Below, piece after piece: positions 43,286 through 56,453 of a stretch of DNA of 64,000 bases. Source of the DNA: Platanthera guangdongensis (taxonomy: Eukaryota > Streptophyta > Magnoliopsida > Asparagales > Orchidaceae); contig CM077153.1 in NCBI GenBank assembly GCA_039583875.1, positions 65,232,482-65,296,481 on the forward strand, given 5' to 3'. Numbering within the stretch: the stretch's first letter is position 1; each line of letters opens with the position of its first letter. Below the pieces are notes generated by a model, which was not told the origin of the DNA, ran no database searches, and worked only from the letters and a program-made list of their open reading frames with translations. The translations under genes and the position numbers were made by a program.

Positions 43286-44379
43286 TGTACCGACTTCCCT
43301 CTTGCTTATAAGATGTCAATTTGATCCTTTGATTTTTTATGTTTTCATTGTTGTGATTTGTGGTACCCGATGCATCTAATTATAGGGTTTGGTGTTACGA
43401 CAGTTCATTATGAACCACCAGGGTATGAGAATGCGACCCAGACATATTTATATTAGAATTCCGGAAATGATTAACGAATTAGGCATTATATGTGTAGCCA
43501 AACTCGAGGCTTGTGGCCCCATTTGGTATTGTTGCATTTTAGGAAATCCGTTAGACGTGTGATTGTGACCATAACACCGTTGTGATGCTCATTTTTTCAT
43601 TAGATTAGCAGATGTTGAGGTTAGGACAAGAGGAGTGCATAATATTCCTATTAATTGAAATATGATGCCATGATAATGCATATGACAATGGTTAAGTCAT
43701 TAGATATGTCACAACATTAGGTACTATGTGTTATTTCGCCGTAAATAGGTGTTGGGAATTATTGCATTTCCACACAAAAAATAGCTATAATAATATAACA
43801 GTAATTGAATTTGTGAGTAATGTTGTCGTATAAGGCCACACGACTTTACTTGCAATGATACCATATATGAATTGAATAATGTTTCAAAGGCGATGTGTAT
43901 TTCCGCCCATGGGGCCAAGAGACTTTACTCATGATGTCGTCGTACTTGATTTTATAAAAGCGTAGACAAAATTTATTGAGAATTCCTCCCTTGAGGTGAG
44001 GAGACTTTACTCATAATGCCTACATGTATGTTTTGATTTTCTATGATAGAGGACTAGTGGACCGTGATTTTGCATATGATATACTGCCTCCATACTCATT
44101 AAATATTGTAAATTGTGAATGCACGTGATTAGAAGACTTATGTGTGATTAGTTTGTGTTTGATGCTCTAATAAACCTATACTCATTATTATGGTGACAAG
44201 GGTAATACCTGGTTGCATACATGTTGCATGATAAGCCCCTTTACATTTATGATGAACCTAGAGACGTGGTTGTTGTTTGTGACATGCCGTCTAGTGATGT
44301 TATGCTTATTTATATGATTTTATATGAATACAAAGTGTTAATCGACTTGTAGGGTGATGTGAATCTTGGGGATCATCTA
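43286..44379 (+). other. Diverged stretch, possible continuation of the Tekay-type LTR relic
   Basis: Three passages contain GACTTTACT followed by an A/T-G-rich word (about 43848, 43920 and 43999), which recalls the thrice-repeated ATGGCTTAAA passage of the intact Tekay-type LTR. No LTR end or coding signal was found. Confidence 0.3.
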
Positions 44380-45265
44380 GGACTAACAGGAGGAGTTGGG
44401 TTGGCGAGTTGACCAAGCTTAGCTTGAACTCATCAAGCATCTGCCTAGTTGATTGACAGAGCATGCTAGAGCTTGCTTCGAGCTCGGATATCTGAGCTCG
44501 CTTGACCAAAACTATTAATAGCGCGATTATGACACCCACTCTCAACTAGCATTGGTGAGTTGAGCTCTTCTAGCCTGAACTCTCCTAGCATCCTGCGAAT
44601 TAATTTATAGAGCTCACACATTTGAGCTCACCGGAACTCACCTGGTAAAATCTATAAATAGGGAGGCTATGCCACCTATACTTAACTGGCCTCGACAACT
44701 TGATCCCCCTAGCATCCTGCAAGTTGATTAACAGAGCTGGCATCTCTAAGCTCTCCAAAACTTGCCTTTAAGTCTATAGATGGGTCGGCTATGCAACCCA
44801 CCCTCAAGTGGCCTTCACGACTTGAGCTCGCTTTGCTTGAAATCGCTTAGAGTCCAGCGAGTTGATTGAAAGAGATCGCCTATCCAAGTATATAAATAGG
44901 ATGACTATGCCACCTATCCTCAACTGGACTTTTCGAGCTAAGCTTTGTGTTGCTTGTTCTTTTCTAGAATCTTGCGAGTTGATTAAAAGAGCTCGCCATA
45001 ACTCGCTTTGAGGTCTCTTTGAGCTTGCATATCTGAGCTTGCCAGAGGTTGCCTGACTAAGTCTATAGATGGGGAGGCCATGAGAGTTGATTGACAAAAC
45101 TCGCTAGAGGTCGCCTGGCCTTGGCTAGCTAAGCTCTCATAGCTTAAACTCGCCTAGATTACTGTGTGTTGATTGACACAACTTACTAGAGAGCAACTTA
45201 AGCTCGTATATCCGAGCTTGCCTAACTAAATCTACAAAATAGGGCAGCGACATCGCCTGCCCTAA
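44380..45265. repeat. Degenerate tandem array, period about 115-170 bp
   Basis: Repeating landmarks in order are GAGTTGATTGA, a GAGCTCGC-rich part, TCTATAAATAGGG, then GGCTATGCCACC and CTCAACTGG. GGCTATGCCACC-type landmarks fall near 44522, 44664, 44787 and 44903, then weaken near 45076 and 45243. Variable period and strong decay suggest an old satellite or a repeat region of a lost element. Confidence 0.75.
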
Positions 45266-46479
45266 ACCGACCAGATTTCGTCTCGCCTAACGATTTCATT
45301 GATGTCTTGACTCTATATAAAAGTGTTGGACTTTGAGTGAATGCTCTAGAGTTCAATTCCTATAACATCAAATAATTAAAAGAATGATAGAAGTTGTTTT
45401 GTTCAAGACAATACTTATTCATTAATTGTAATCAATACCAAAAATCAGCAAGGAATTTTATATTATTTGCTAATTAGAAAGAAACAAAGTTGTTGCTTAG
45501 AATGTCTTGCAAACTAATAAGAAAAAAATATCATTGTTAAATTTATCTAGTTTTGATTAGGGGTGTACATCAGAAATCGAAATCGATCAAACCAGCCGAA
45601 TCAATGTAATTGAACCAATGTTTTGGATGATCCGATCAGTTCAGTTCAATTTGGATTTAGGGGGCTAAAAATCGACCACCATTCAATTCAGTCTGGGTTT
45701 CCCATGAAGTTTCCTCCATGAAAAAAATTGGTGGAACCAAACGGATGGGGTCTGCCATTTTTATTTTTTTGGGATCGGGTGGCACAACTGTGTTAGAATC
45801 CTATTGGATGATATTTGTGGGGATTGTGCCGAGTAAGAGCACTATCTCGACTAAAGTTTGTCGAGCGAATGGCCTAGCCCTCAATTCTAAAGATAGAAGC
45901 CCTGTGAATCCATGACGGGGAAGGAAGTGAATAAGAAAATCCATGAAGGGGAAGGAAGTGATTAAGAAATCTTGGAAGGCGCTTCAGACTCATCTTTGGT
46001 TAGTTTTGTCTTATGTTTATCCTTAATTACATTAATCTATTTTATGATGAACACACTCTTAACATGCGCCTTTCCTTTGCTATAGATTTTATTCTCTACT
46101 TTCTTTTGTTCTAGATTTGTCCTTGAATTTTAATTGGGTTTTATATCTATAACATCAGATAATCACAAGCTAAAGAAGAGCTTCTTATGTTACAATTTTA
46201 AATTCATATTGTTGCTAGCTTTACTTTGCAATGATTTGGATGAAATATGTATGGAAATCACTCTTGAGAGGTGGTTTGCTGTTGGCCAGAAATAATATGG
46301 CATAAACAAGCATTGGGTTGGGAAATAACCACCAAATTTTCTCTAGCTAGTATAGTCATGCTTACCCCCAATACACATAGACAAGAGATAAGAACATATT
46401 TCCTTTCTATTTTTGTTGTAATATAGAAGAACATGGCTTTTTGTACAGAAAACCTCTTCATATCTGATGCAGGCTATGT
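45266..46479. other. Relic AT-rich DNA
   Basis: No gene is seen. At about 45555 there is AGGGGTGTACA followed by a passage rich in AATCG and CCAA/TTGG words, as at the ends of some hAT-type short elements, but I could not find the partner end. The phrase CTATAACATCAAATAAT (about 45360) recurs in altered form near 46150. Confidence 0.3.
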
Positions 46480-47690
46480 CACCCTACGAACCGCAACGGA
46501 CAAACGACACCGAATTACTCTCTCTCGTTCCAATTCTACGCTCGCACAAATAAAACGCAGCACTCCCGATTTTGCGAAATTATTATTCCAATGCTAACGT
46601 ACGGGTTCTCCACAGCCTTAGAGATCAAATAGAGGCTATAAGCCAATATCTTCTCAAGCAGAAAGGATATACACGATCCGGTCGAGCCTGTGTTGTACCA
46701 AAAGAGATCCACCGAAAAATAATGATTCAGAAAAAGGTAGATCTCTCCCAACAAAAAGAAAACGAGGTCCGTCAATCCTCATGAATTTAAATAGATTAAA
46801 AAAACTACAAAATCGTTTGGATCAAAACCACGAAGAAATAAAAGTTTGCAATCAATGCCAAAGTAAACCACCACAAAACTTATCTAGAGGGAATCTCACA
46901 AAGGTAGAAATTTCGTTACCTAATCGGAAAATGATTCCGATGAAAGTTTCTCTCCCATGGTTCCGTCGGAGTCATGCCAAATGGAGAGAAACTCGTCCGC
47001 CTTCCATGATTACCGCTGGAGAAGATTAGTTGTCACCAGAGTTGTTGTCCTTGGCCGAAATCCACCTAGGAGGGGGAGTTGGGGGTTTGCCGAACCCAAG
47101 TATGGGAAGTCTTTGATGGCTGAATTCTTCAAGGGGAGATATACTTCAATTAGTTGGTCGTAGTAGGAGAGGAGAGGGGATTTTGTGGAGGAGAAGAGAG
47201 GAGGGAGGAGGGGGAGTTGTTGTGGCCGAACCACAAGGGGGAGAAGAAGGAGGCCGGCGACCCGGGGAGAGAGCAAGAGGGGAAGTTCTCACAATTAGAG
47301 TTAGGGGTTTCTTTTTTCTCATTCAATAATTAAAATTCCAACAACACATGGCCTTATATAAGGCCAACAAAAATCCGGGCTATATGCAACCCAAATTAAA
47401 ACATAACATGGCTAAGCGCAGTCCAAACTAAAATGAGAATCTCGATAAATACAGTCCAGATTTTTAAAACAAATAAACAATAACATTAACATAAGCAATA
47501 AAAATATCAATAGAAAGTCTTGCACCGAGGGCATAGATTGTAGCATCGCTCAATAATGTTTCCGCGGTGCCGCAAGTCTTTCATTGGAGAGGGCGAGGGA
47601 TCTTCCGTAGCATGCCAACACCATCATCAACATGCCGGGGGTCGTCATCTCCATCAATATCATTTTATTTTTATATAGAAAGTGCAAAAT
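46480..47690 (-). repeat. LTR-like relic, minus strand
   Basis: Read on the minus strand it has a perfect 16-base palindrome with a TATA box, GGCCTTATATAAGGCC (47350-47365). It ends at CCTGCATCAGATATG, which could be a decayed Met-tRNA primer site. No protein motif is seen. The assignment is tentative. Confidence 0.3.
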
Positions 47691-47697
47691 ATAGAAG

Positions 47698-48575
47698 TGT
47701 TGTGGGTCACTTGACGTTCTCATGGACTGACTGAATTCAACCGTCTTAGCGCGAGAGAGAGAGAGAGTTGTGCATGCAAACAGTCATAAAGAAGAACAAC
47801 AATTGACATCAAGAATTTTGACAAGGAAAACCCCGGAATGGGAAAAAATAACTGGGCCAAATCGGTGTCAACCAATATCTATGATTTTTTGGAGTTTTAC
47901 AATAAATCATCTCTCGAGGGTGATAGAACATCACTCGTTACAATGATTCTTTTGGACTGCGAAGGTCACTTAAAGTTGAGAGCTGAGGGACATGCTCAAA
48001 AGAAATTTGGAATGATGAACACATCAATGGGGATTTAGACTCAAAGGACAATGCTGAAGGAGGTCTTCAAGCTGTCTTTGAGGTGTCTTCGAGAGAACCT
48101 TGGAGAAGCGAATGATATCTTGGAGGCTCCTAAGGAATCTTCAAAGATCTAAGGAGATCTTTGAGGCTTCGAAGAAATCTTCAAAGGCCGAAAGAGATCT
48201 TTGAGTCTTCGAAGGAATCTTTAAAGGCCAAAGGAGATCTTCAAGATGATCTTCAAAGACTGAAGGAGATCTTCAAGCCCCAAAGGAGATCTTTGAAGAA
48301 AATATTTGAAGGATGAAGGGGATCTTCGAGAACCAAAGGAGTTCTTTGAGGAATCTTTGAACGAGTGCTCTCTCTGGTCTAGAAGGCAAGGGGTCTTGAA
48401 ATGAGAGCTCAGGGCCCCTTTTATAGCCTTAGGAGGGGCAACTTGGTAAGTATGCCTTTATAACCTCCATAAATACTGAACGAGTGAATCAGAATCCCTG
48501 ATCTAAATTACTTGGAGCATCATTTTTGTAGATATGATTAACATGCCCCTCGGGTAATTTAGGAAGGACCGATGA
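47698..48575 (-). repeat. Tat-type LTR relic
   Basis: It starts TGTTGTGGGTCACTTGACG and continues with ACCGTCTTAGC, GGAAAAC-CCC and ACTGGGCC passages that align in order to the Tat-like LTR at 26068 (TGTTGCGG, ACCGTCTTAGC, GGAAAAACCCC, ACGTGACCGG). Both later have GGCTCC/GGCCCC plus TTTTATA-GC. The right end is uncertain. Inside, 48056-48366 is an irregular array of AAGGAGATCTTC-like words. Confidence 0.5.
48056..48366 (+). repeat. Short-word array (AAGGAGATCTTC and variants)
   Basis: More than a dozen imperfect copies of AGGAATCTTCAAAG or AAGGAGATCTTC are present, many with the AGATCT hexamer. It lies within the Tat-type LTR relic and is absent from the corresponding part of the LTR at 26068. 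Confidence 0.75.
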
Positions 48576-48619
48576 CAATAGTAGCGACGAATACTTTGGA
48601 ATCAATATCATCCATTAGT

Positions 48620-48982
48620 GTTCAACATGGGTCTCTTCATCCATAGAATACACAAGTATATCATCAATAAAACAATCACAAAGACATCAAGGAACGACTC
48701 AAACACTTGATTTATGAGGCTCATGAATACAAAAATAGCATTTGTGAGGCCGAAAGGCATTAGTTGAACTCATACAAACCATAACAAGAGTTAAAAGTTA
48801 TCTTAGAGATATCTAACCTTTAAATACCAAGTTGATAATAACTTGATCTCAAATCTAACTTGGAAAACACACAAGCTCCACGCAGTTGATAAAACAATTC
48901 AACGATCCTGGGGAGAGGATAGGTATTTCAAACTATTAGCCTATTTGGTTCCCTATAATCAATGCATGGTCTCAAGCCCCAT
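48620..48982 (-). pseudogene. Fossil Ty3 reverse transcriptase
   Basis: The minus-strand reading from 48982 gives [30 protein letters not shown] and [12 protein letters not shown], the first third of a Ty3 RT domain. Frame-shifted remnants of [23 protein letters not shown] sequence lie near 48610-48690. At least six stops are present. It starts abruptly where the old SIRE-like LTR begins. It may belong with the Tat-type LTR relic to its left, or to another dead Ty3 element. Confidence 0.7.
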
Positions 48983-50388
48983 AAGTCAATAATATACACA
49001 AATATGTATTTGATATTTCTATGAGTTAAAATGTGCATGTAACTAGTAATTGTTTTAAAAAATAGCTTGAGATTATTAGAAACTCAATTGGAAATAAGTC
49101 AGCACACTCTAGAGTGAAGAATATTTGCTAAAGTAGAAAAGCATCGAGTCATCTCACATCACTCGGCGCTAAAGGTATAAATGCGCTGACTGAATGTTAT
49201 TCACTCAAAACAACTATTGATAAGCAAAAAATCCGTCAAGTACAAAAGCGTCGAGTGAAGGCCATTCACTCAATGCCTTAGTGGAGAAGCAAAAAATCTG
49301 TCAAAGTGCAAACGCATCGAGACATAAGATATCACCCAATGCCGAAGTAAAATGACGTCAATTGCGCAATAAAAGACGGAAACCGCCGCATTCTTCTGAT
49401 ATGCATTTTTGGGAAGATACTATTGATAAATTTAGTCATGTCACTTTCCAAAAAGAGATTATAGCCATTGTTTTTGGCCAGATATAAAAGCCAGGGCCGG
49501 GAACAGTTTCTGAGACCTTTGTTTTGCATATCTCTCTAAACCCTAATTCGAGAAAGGTGTCACCGCTGGCTAGAAGCTTTCTAAAACTAAGGAAGAAGTT
49601 CTCTACAAGAAATCAAATCATCACAACACTCTCTAAATCTGAAGATCATTTTTGCTACTAATATTGCTTAAAGGATTTGCTGGTTGGGAAGGAAATCAAT
49701 CTGTCATCTTCATGCTCCATAATATTCACATCATTCATTCATAGGCTTGAAGAAGAAGAATATTTCAGCAAGTATTCATCACAACATAGCCAATTCCAAA
49801 TCAGAAGATCACATCATATTATTGTGGGTGAAAAGAAGTTGTCTGGTGAAACAACTAAAGAAAAATGCTCCAGAGCATCTATTCTTGAGTCTTTATAAAA
49901 AAACACTCTATTAATCTCTGTTGTAAGATCTCTTCGAGATCAGAGTGTAGGACTTTTTCCAAAGTCTGAGGTAGGATTCTTGTATAAAATCTGAGGTAGG
50001 CCTGAGTTGTAAAGACTGATGTAGGGCTTGATTGTGAGCATGAGGTAGGAGACTTATTATTGTCTTTGAGGTAGGATTGAGAAAAGTTTGAGTTGTTAGA
50101 ATGGAAGCCACTCTAAGGTGTAAGATCCAGGGAGGGATCTGAGCTATAGGATTTATTGATTTGAGTTTTGGATAAGTTGTCATAGTCTAGCTCTCTGCTA
50201 GATAAGAGAATGAGGAAAGTGAAAGTACGCTAAATTAGGGAATCACTATAAATTTCTTGTGTGTTTTCCGTGTTATTGAAAGCTATACCTAAATTCAAAC
50301 ACATGAAGTAAAATTCTATAATGGTAAAAAGTCTCAAATAAACTTATTCACCCCCTTTAGGTGCTTAATTACCATTAAAAGTCATTCA
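48983..50388 (+). repeat. 5' LTR of the old SIRE-like element
   Basis: The front is truncated. TATAAAAG is at 49483-49490. Words like GCGTCGAGTG and GCATCGAGTC recur between 49140 and 49330. The region 49935-50110 has repeated GAGGTAGG phrases like those of the young element's LTR. The end CATTCA at 50388 is followed by AG and the primer site. Confidence 0.8.
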
Positions 50389-50390
50389 AG

Positions 50391-50401
50391 TGGTATCAGA
50401 G
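50391..50401 (+). promoter_or_regulatory. Primer binding site of the old SIRE-like element
   Basis: TGGTATCAGAG is conserved despite decay elsewhere and stands in the same position as at 10052. Confidence 0.85.
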
Positions 50402-50467
50402 GAAGGTTGCTCAATAAAGACCTAACAGTCTGAACAAGATCTCTAAGGGTAGTAAAAGATAATCGTC

Positions 50468-52860
50468 ATGACTTCTAGAAAGAACCACAAAGAGCGGAGT
50501 TCAATGAAGCTTCCCATTTGTAGGAAGGAGAACTTTGGGATCTAGAAGGAGAGGGTGAGGCTTTTCATGGAAGCATCAGACCATAGGATCTTTGTAATAG
50601 TGTAAGAGGGACCCTTTATCCTCATGAACATCCCTACATTAGATGCTAACATCAAAACCCCAAAGAAGTACTCAAAAATGACAAAGAATGAGGTAGTTTT
50701 GACTTCTATGGAAAAGAGGGTCCAAAACATTATAGTCAATTCTATTGATGACTCAACCTTTCAGAATCTTGTTCGCTGCAAGACTTTAAAAGAAATCTTA
50801 GACTCTCTGGTGGTCTACATTAAGGGAACTAAGGAGGTAAGAGATGACAAAAAATCCCTTCTGAATCAACAATATGAAGCCTTCAGGCAAGACAAGAAGG
50901 ACCATTTTCAACTTCTGATGAGCTGTGTGCTATGAGAAATTCTTCAAAATTGTGAATGGATTGAAAAAATATGGCAGACAATTTTCCAACTATGAATTGA
51001 ATGATAAATTCTTAAGGTCACTAAACAAGGAGTGGTTCATCAAGATTTGTGCCATCAGGGAGATGGTCAACTTAGCCAATATTCTGCCACAAAACCTGTT
51101 TGGCAAGTTGCTGTCTCATGAGCTTCAACTGAACTCCAGAAAGGCTGAAGAAGAATCTATTAAGTCTTTCAATAGAGAGAAGATAGTGTACTTCAAAGCT
51201 TAAACCTCTAGGAGGAGCAGAGAAAAGATTCCTTCTCCCCCAAGAAAGGCTACTGAGTCAGCAAGCTCTGCACTCAGCTCATCAGAAGCTGTTGAGCAGA
51301 ATAAGACAGTGGAAGAACAAGGCCCCTGCAGGCTCCAGCCCAAGGAAACCCCAAGTTAACTATGACAAATCCAGAAAGGATACCACTGGGGAAGGTATGT
51401 TTCTAAACAAACAAAACATTTTAAAACTTATGTAGTTTGCTACCGTTGTAATAGGTCAGAGCATGTTATATCTGAATATCATGTTAAAAGAAAAGAGAGC
51501 AAGAGGCCAGATGACAAGATGCATCATAAGGAGAAAAAGGCTGACAAGAGCTTCTTGGCTAAGAAGCACTTAATCCTATCTGATAGTGATTCTAAGACTT
51601 CAGAATCTGAAGAAAAGAATATATGCATTGTCATGTTCTCTATGAAAGAGAATATAGACTACCCATCAACTAAGGTGGGCATAAGGACACCATTGTCTTC
51701 CATTAATAGTGACTCTGGAGATGAAAAAGGCTGCAACCTCATGGCCATATCTGATGAAGAAGCTCAGGATGACAATCATCCTGATGAGGTACATATTAAA
51801 ACTTCAAATTCATATTTTGAGTCTGATTATGAAACTGGTGAAGACTCAGGCTCATGCTCAGCTAATGTTGATAAGTATAAATCTGAATCTGAACAAGAAG
51901 TTAATAAAATTATTAAAAAATATGGGGTGATCCTAGAGGTTCTCATAAATAGTTAGAAGCTTGTTAAGAATCAGGATAGTGAAATTGATACCCTCAAAGC
52001 TCTTGAATCTCAATTTGAAATAGCAACTAAGAAGCTTGCCCTCCAGACATTGAAACTTACTGAGCATACAAAAGTGATTGATGGGAAAGCAGATTTGCTG
52101 GCACAAAATGCAAATACCATTAATGATTTGGATGCAAAGCTCCTAAATAAGCAGAAGCAAGTGGAGAATTTATGCAAGCCCAAAACTATGCTGCCCATAA
52201 TAAACATCTTTTATGCACCATTTAGAAGTGGTGTGGGATACACTGGGAATGCTAAAGATAGGAAAATTGATTCTAAGGGAAAAGCCTCCAGTAAAATTCC
52301 AAAAGGTCATGATGACTTCTAACAGCCATGATCAGGGCAGTGTGCATGGGCACATATTATCTGGGTGCTCCTCCAGTGGAGTCAAAAATGCACCGCACTG
52401 GAGAGGTAGAGAATATAATGGGTTGAGTGCCTTAAAGGCTCCATATGAAGAGAAACAAGTAAAGAGTCACAGACCCTTTATGTTTGGATTGGCTGCACCT
52501 GCATCTAAGTTGAAAGGAAAGGTTCTTCCTACAAGACTTGCTCCTAAGAGAACTCCTGTGGTTGTGCAACCTAATGTACATCATACACACAACCATATGA
52601 ATCCTCCAAGGATTGCTAAAGCCAACCCTATGAGACATATGCAACCCACTAAAGCTATGTCTCCAAAAAGGAGGTATAACATGTAGGATTGCTGGTGTTG
52701 TGGGAAAGTTGAGCACTTTACCATAGATTGTTCGTTTAACTCTACAATACCCCATGCTTTAAAAAAATCTGAAAAATTTATTCTTGTTCAACTAAGTGCA
52801 GCTAATGATAGCAAGCACTAAGGTCCCAAAGCTCATTGGATGCCTAAGGTAAAGAAAATC
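50468..52860 (+). pseudogene. Gag of the old SIRE-like element
   Basis: The ATG at 50468 corresponds to the gag start at 10155. Recognisable parts are DANIKTPKKYSKMTKNEVVL, LLNQQYEAFRQDKK, YELNDKFLRSLNKEW and FGKLLSHELQL, parallel to the young copy. The first zinc knuckle is damaged (CYRCNRSEHVISEY, last cysteine lost), and the second reads CWCCGKVEHFTIDC at about 52686-52727. There are numerous stops (for example near 50540 and 50600) and a frameshift near 50920. It cannot make Gag. Confidence 0.85.
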
Positions 52861-55800
52861 CTTATTGTAGGTATGTCCAAGTACCAATCAGATGTCTATC
52901 TGGTACTTGGATAGTTAGTGTTCCAAGCACATGACTGGAACAAGGATCCATATAAAAGAATTCACTCTAGTGAAAATTGGACCTAAAGTTATATTTGGAG
53001 GTTCAGATAGAGGAGTGACTAAAGGCTATGGTAAGATCACTAATGACATAGTCACTATCTCAAAAGTAGCTTATGTTGAAAGATTGCAATACAATCTGAT
53101 TAGCACAAGCCAACTTTATGATCTAGGCTATGCCATTTTTTTCCATAAGGATAAGTGCCTCATTAAAAAGTCAATTGATCAAGAAATCATTATAATTGGC
53201 ACTAGGAGTGGGAATATTTATTGTATTAACTTTGTTTGTTTATATTCTAAGTCTTCAGTTTGCCTTGTAGCAAATAAGAAAGACTCTTACTATGTGCAAT
53301 GATACAAGTGGCTTGCTCACTTGAACTATAAGTCTATCAGCAAACTCTCCAGTGAAGGGTTGGTCAGAAATGGACCTAACTTGAAATGTATCAAAGAGGG
53401 CATTTGTCCTGCATGCCAAAAGGGCAAACAAACAAAGGCCACCTTCAAGAGAATTAGGACCAAGGATTCTGAAAGGTGTCTATACCTTCTTTATATGGAC
53501 TTATTTGGTCCTATGCAAATTCATAGTCTACGCAAGAAAGTCTATACTTTTGTGATAGTTTATGATTACTCCAAATTTGCTTGGCTATTCTTTTTAAAGA
53601 GAAGTCTGATACCTTGGATAGCTTTGTGACCTTTGCCAAAAAAATTCAGAATAAAAAAAGTTGCACTGTGGTCAAAATTAGAAATGACCATGACATAAAT
53701 TTTCAATCTGAATGCATGATAAACTTCTATAAAGAGGAAGGTATCTTTCAAGAATTCTCCTCTCCAAGAACACCCTAGTAAAATGGTATTATTGAGAGGA
53801 AAAACAGAACTCTCATTGAGGCTGGAAGAACCATGCTGAGTGACACTTTTCTCCCAGAATATTTTTGTGCTGAGGGAGTCAACACAGCATGTCATGTCCA
53901 AAATAGGGCCTCTATCAACAAATATCACAAGAAGACACTCTATAAGCTAATGAGGCACAGAAAATCAAATTTAGCCTATTTCAAAATTTTTGTAAGCAAC
54001 TGTTATGTGCTTAACAATGGGAAGTCTTATTTGATCAAATTTGCTGAAAAATCTTTTGAAGGAATTTTGTTGGGTATAACAGCCATAACAAAGCCTATAG
54101 GATTTTCAACTTGAAAAATCGGGTTGTAGAAGAATCTATAAAAGTAATATTTGATGAAACTTTCATGATCCACAATGAGTTGTCAAGATTTTCTAGTACT
54201 GCATGCGCAGAGTAGAGAATAGAAAAATTAAGCATAAAAGACACCACTCCATCATGCAAAGAAAAGAAAGATGGTGTGCTCATCCTAGAAGAAGGACCAA
54301 TTGGAATGCAGATAGAGGAAGAACCCCGGCCCACTAAAGCTGGAAGTGAAGGAGCTAGAGATAGATTACTAGTGACTATTAGACATTTAAGAGACAATCC
54401 AAGAGATTTGATAATTGGGGATGCAAGCCGAGGTGTGACCACCAGGAGCAGAAATATTAATGTAGTTATGTACTCCAGTTTCCTATCTTAGATAGAGCCT
54501 AAGAAGTTTGAAGAAGCCATCATAGATCCTTTCTGGATAGTGGATATGCAAGAAGAACCGAACTAGTTCAAAAGATGTATTGTATGGAAGTTGGTTTTAG
54601 ACCTCAAGGATATAACATCAAAGGGACTAAATGGATATACAGAAACAAGCTAGTTGAAAATGGTATTATAATTTAGAATAAAGCTAGGTTGTTTAAAAAA
54701 GGATACAAGCAAGAATAAGGTATTAACTTTAATCAAACCTTTGCACCAGTACCTAGACTAGAATCTATAAGACTATTCATTGCATATACTTCTTATAAAG
54801 AATTTAAGGTCTACCAAATGGATGTGAAGTCAGCCTTCCTGAATGGTGACCTAAAATAAGAGGTCTATGTTGAGCAGCCATCAGATTTTATCAATTCAAC
54901 TTTTCTTAGTCATGTATTTCATTTAAGAAAAGCTTTATATAAGTTAAAACATACCCCAAGGGCTTGGTATGATACTCTGTCTAGCTTTCTTTTCGAGAAC
55001 AAATTCTCAAGGAAAAAGATAGACAAGAATTATTTCTAAGGAAAGTTTAGGGTAAGATTATCCTAGTGTAAATTTATGTTGATGACATAATTTTTGGATC
55101 TACTGATGATTGACTATGTAAGAAGTTTGTTAAACTTATGCAAGGGAAATTTGAGAAGAGCAGTATGAGTGAACTCAAGTATTTCTTGGGCCTCCAAGTT
55201 AAACAATCTGAGGATGAACTATTCAACTCTCAGTCCATGTTCACTAAGGAGTTAATTAAGAAATTTTGGATAGAGAGTATCTCAACCTTGAGAACCCCTA
55301 TGGGGTCAAGTATGTCACTAAACAAAGATGAGAGTGGCAAGCAAGTTGATGAAACCGTGTACAGGGGTATAATTGGCTCCCTCCTATATTTGACTGTTAG
55401 TAGACCAGACATTATGTTTGTTACATGTGCTTGTGCTAGGTACTTGGCATGCCTTAAAGAATCTCACTACTCAGCTATAAAGAGGATTTTGAGATATCTC
55501 AAGGGCGCTCCAAATCTTGGCCTATGGTACCCAAGAAATGATGATTTTGAACTAACTTGCTATTCAGATGCAGATTTTGAACGTTGCAAAGAGAATAGAA
55601 AGAGCAAATCTGGTACTTGCAAGTTTCTAGGGAGAAGGCTGGTATCTTGGAGCAGTAAAAAACAAACAAGTATAACAATCTCCATAGTAGAATCTGATTA
55701 CATCTCAGCAGGGAGCTGTTGTGCACAGCTCGTATAGAACTAGCATTAACTTCAAGACTATATCATTCAGGTAAGTAAAACCTCAATGTTTTGTAATATA

Positions 55801-56015
55801 GTGCTATCTTAATATCAAAGAATCATGTGTCACACAACATGACTAAGCATATTGAAATAAGATATTACTTAATAAGAGAGCTTGTTGAGAAATAAGACAT
55901 CAACTTTGAGTTTCTTCCCGCAGACAAAAAAGTGACTGACATCTTCACTAAGACTCTTGATGAAACTAAGTTTAATTGTTTCAAGTTTGAATTAGGTATG
56001 TTAAATATGATTTGA
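52861..56015 (+). pseudogene. Pol of the old SIRE-like element
   Basis: Order is as in the young copy. Protease: the WYLDS region with a stop in the active-site triplet (about 52906-52918), then KHMTGTRIH. Integrase: LAHLNYKSISKL, CPACQKGKQTK, LYMDLFGPM and, after a stop, [31 protein letters not shown], then several stops; the catalytic box survives as YVDDIIFGS around 55075-55100. RNase H: YSDADFERCKENRKSKSG and SSKKQTSITIS. The tail near 55930-56015 still reads DIFTKTLDETKFN. Stops and frame changes occur every few hundred bases, so it has been dead for a long time. Confidence 0.85.
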
Positions 56016-56453
56016 TCAGAAAATTTAAATTATAGTAAGTCATTCTTGCAATGGGAAATAAAAATCTCTATATGCAGTTTTTGGGGGCCAACCATTTTGC
56101 AGGGGAAATTAGAGAAGAAAGGGTCAGCTGAATATGCGTCAAGAGGAACACGATTGGTATCAAGAAAACAACTTTTGGCATCGAGTGGAATTCTTTGGTA
56201 TTGAATGGATTCGACGTTAATGTTCTGACGGGTCAGAAAACTTCAAATTAATCAGATTAAATTAAGGTCGTCCAAATAAATTGTCATTCATGCCAAGGTA
56301 CATGCCTCCTCCACTTCTCAAATAGAGTAGGCTATTAATAGAATATCTTCCTAGAATAAAATCTACACTTTCATTGCCCTTTCCAAAATTCTACATCCCG
56401 AACCCTAGATTTCTTGCACCATTATCTACTCCTCGTTCAATTTCTCTGAATCA

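Noticed and set aside
36034..43290. Perfect target duplication for the third copia element
   Set aside because: Flanks are TATAC and TGTAC, so the match is four of five bases; reported as imperfect.
46258..46461. 67-codon minus-strand frame starting MKRFSVQ
   Set aside because: No domain, no conserved neighbours, and it lies in relic DNA.
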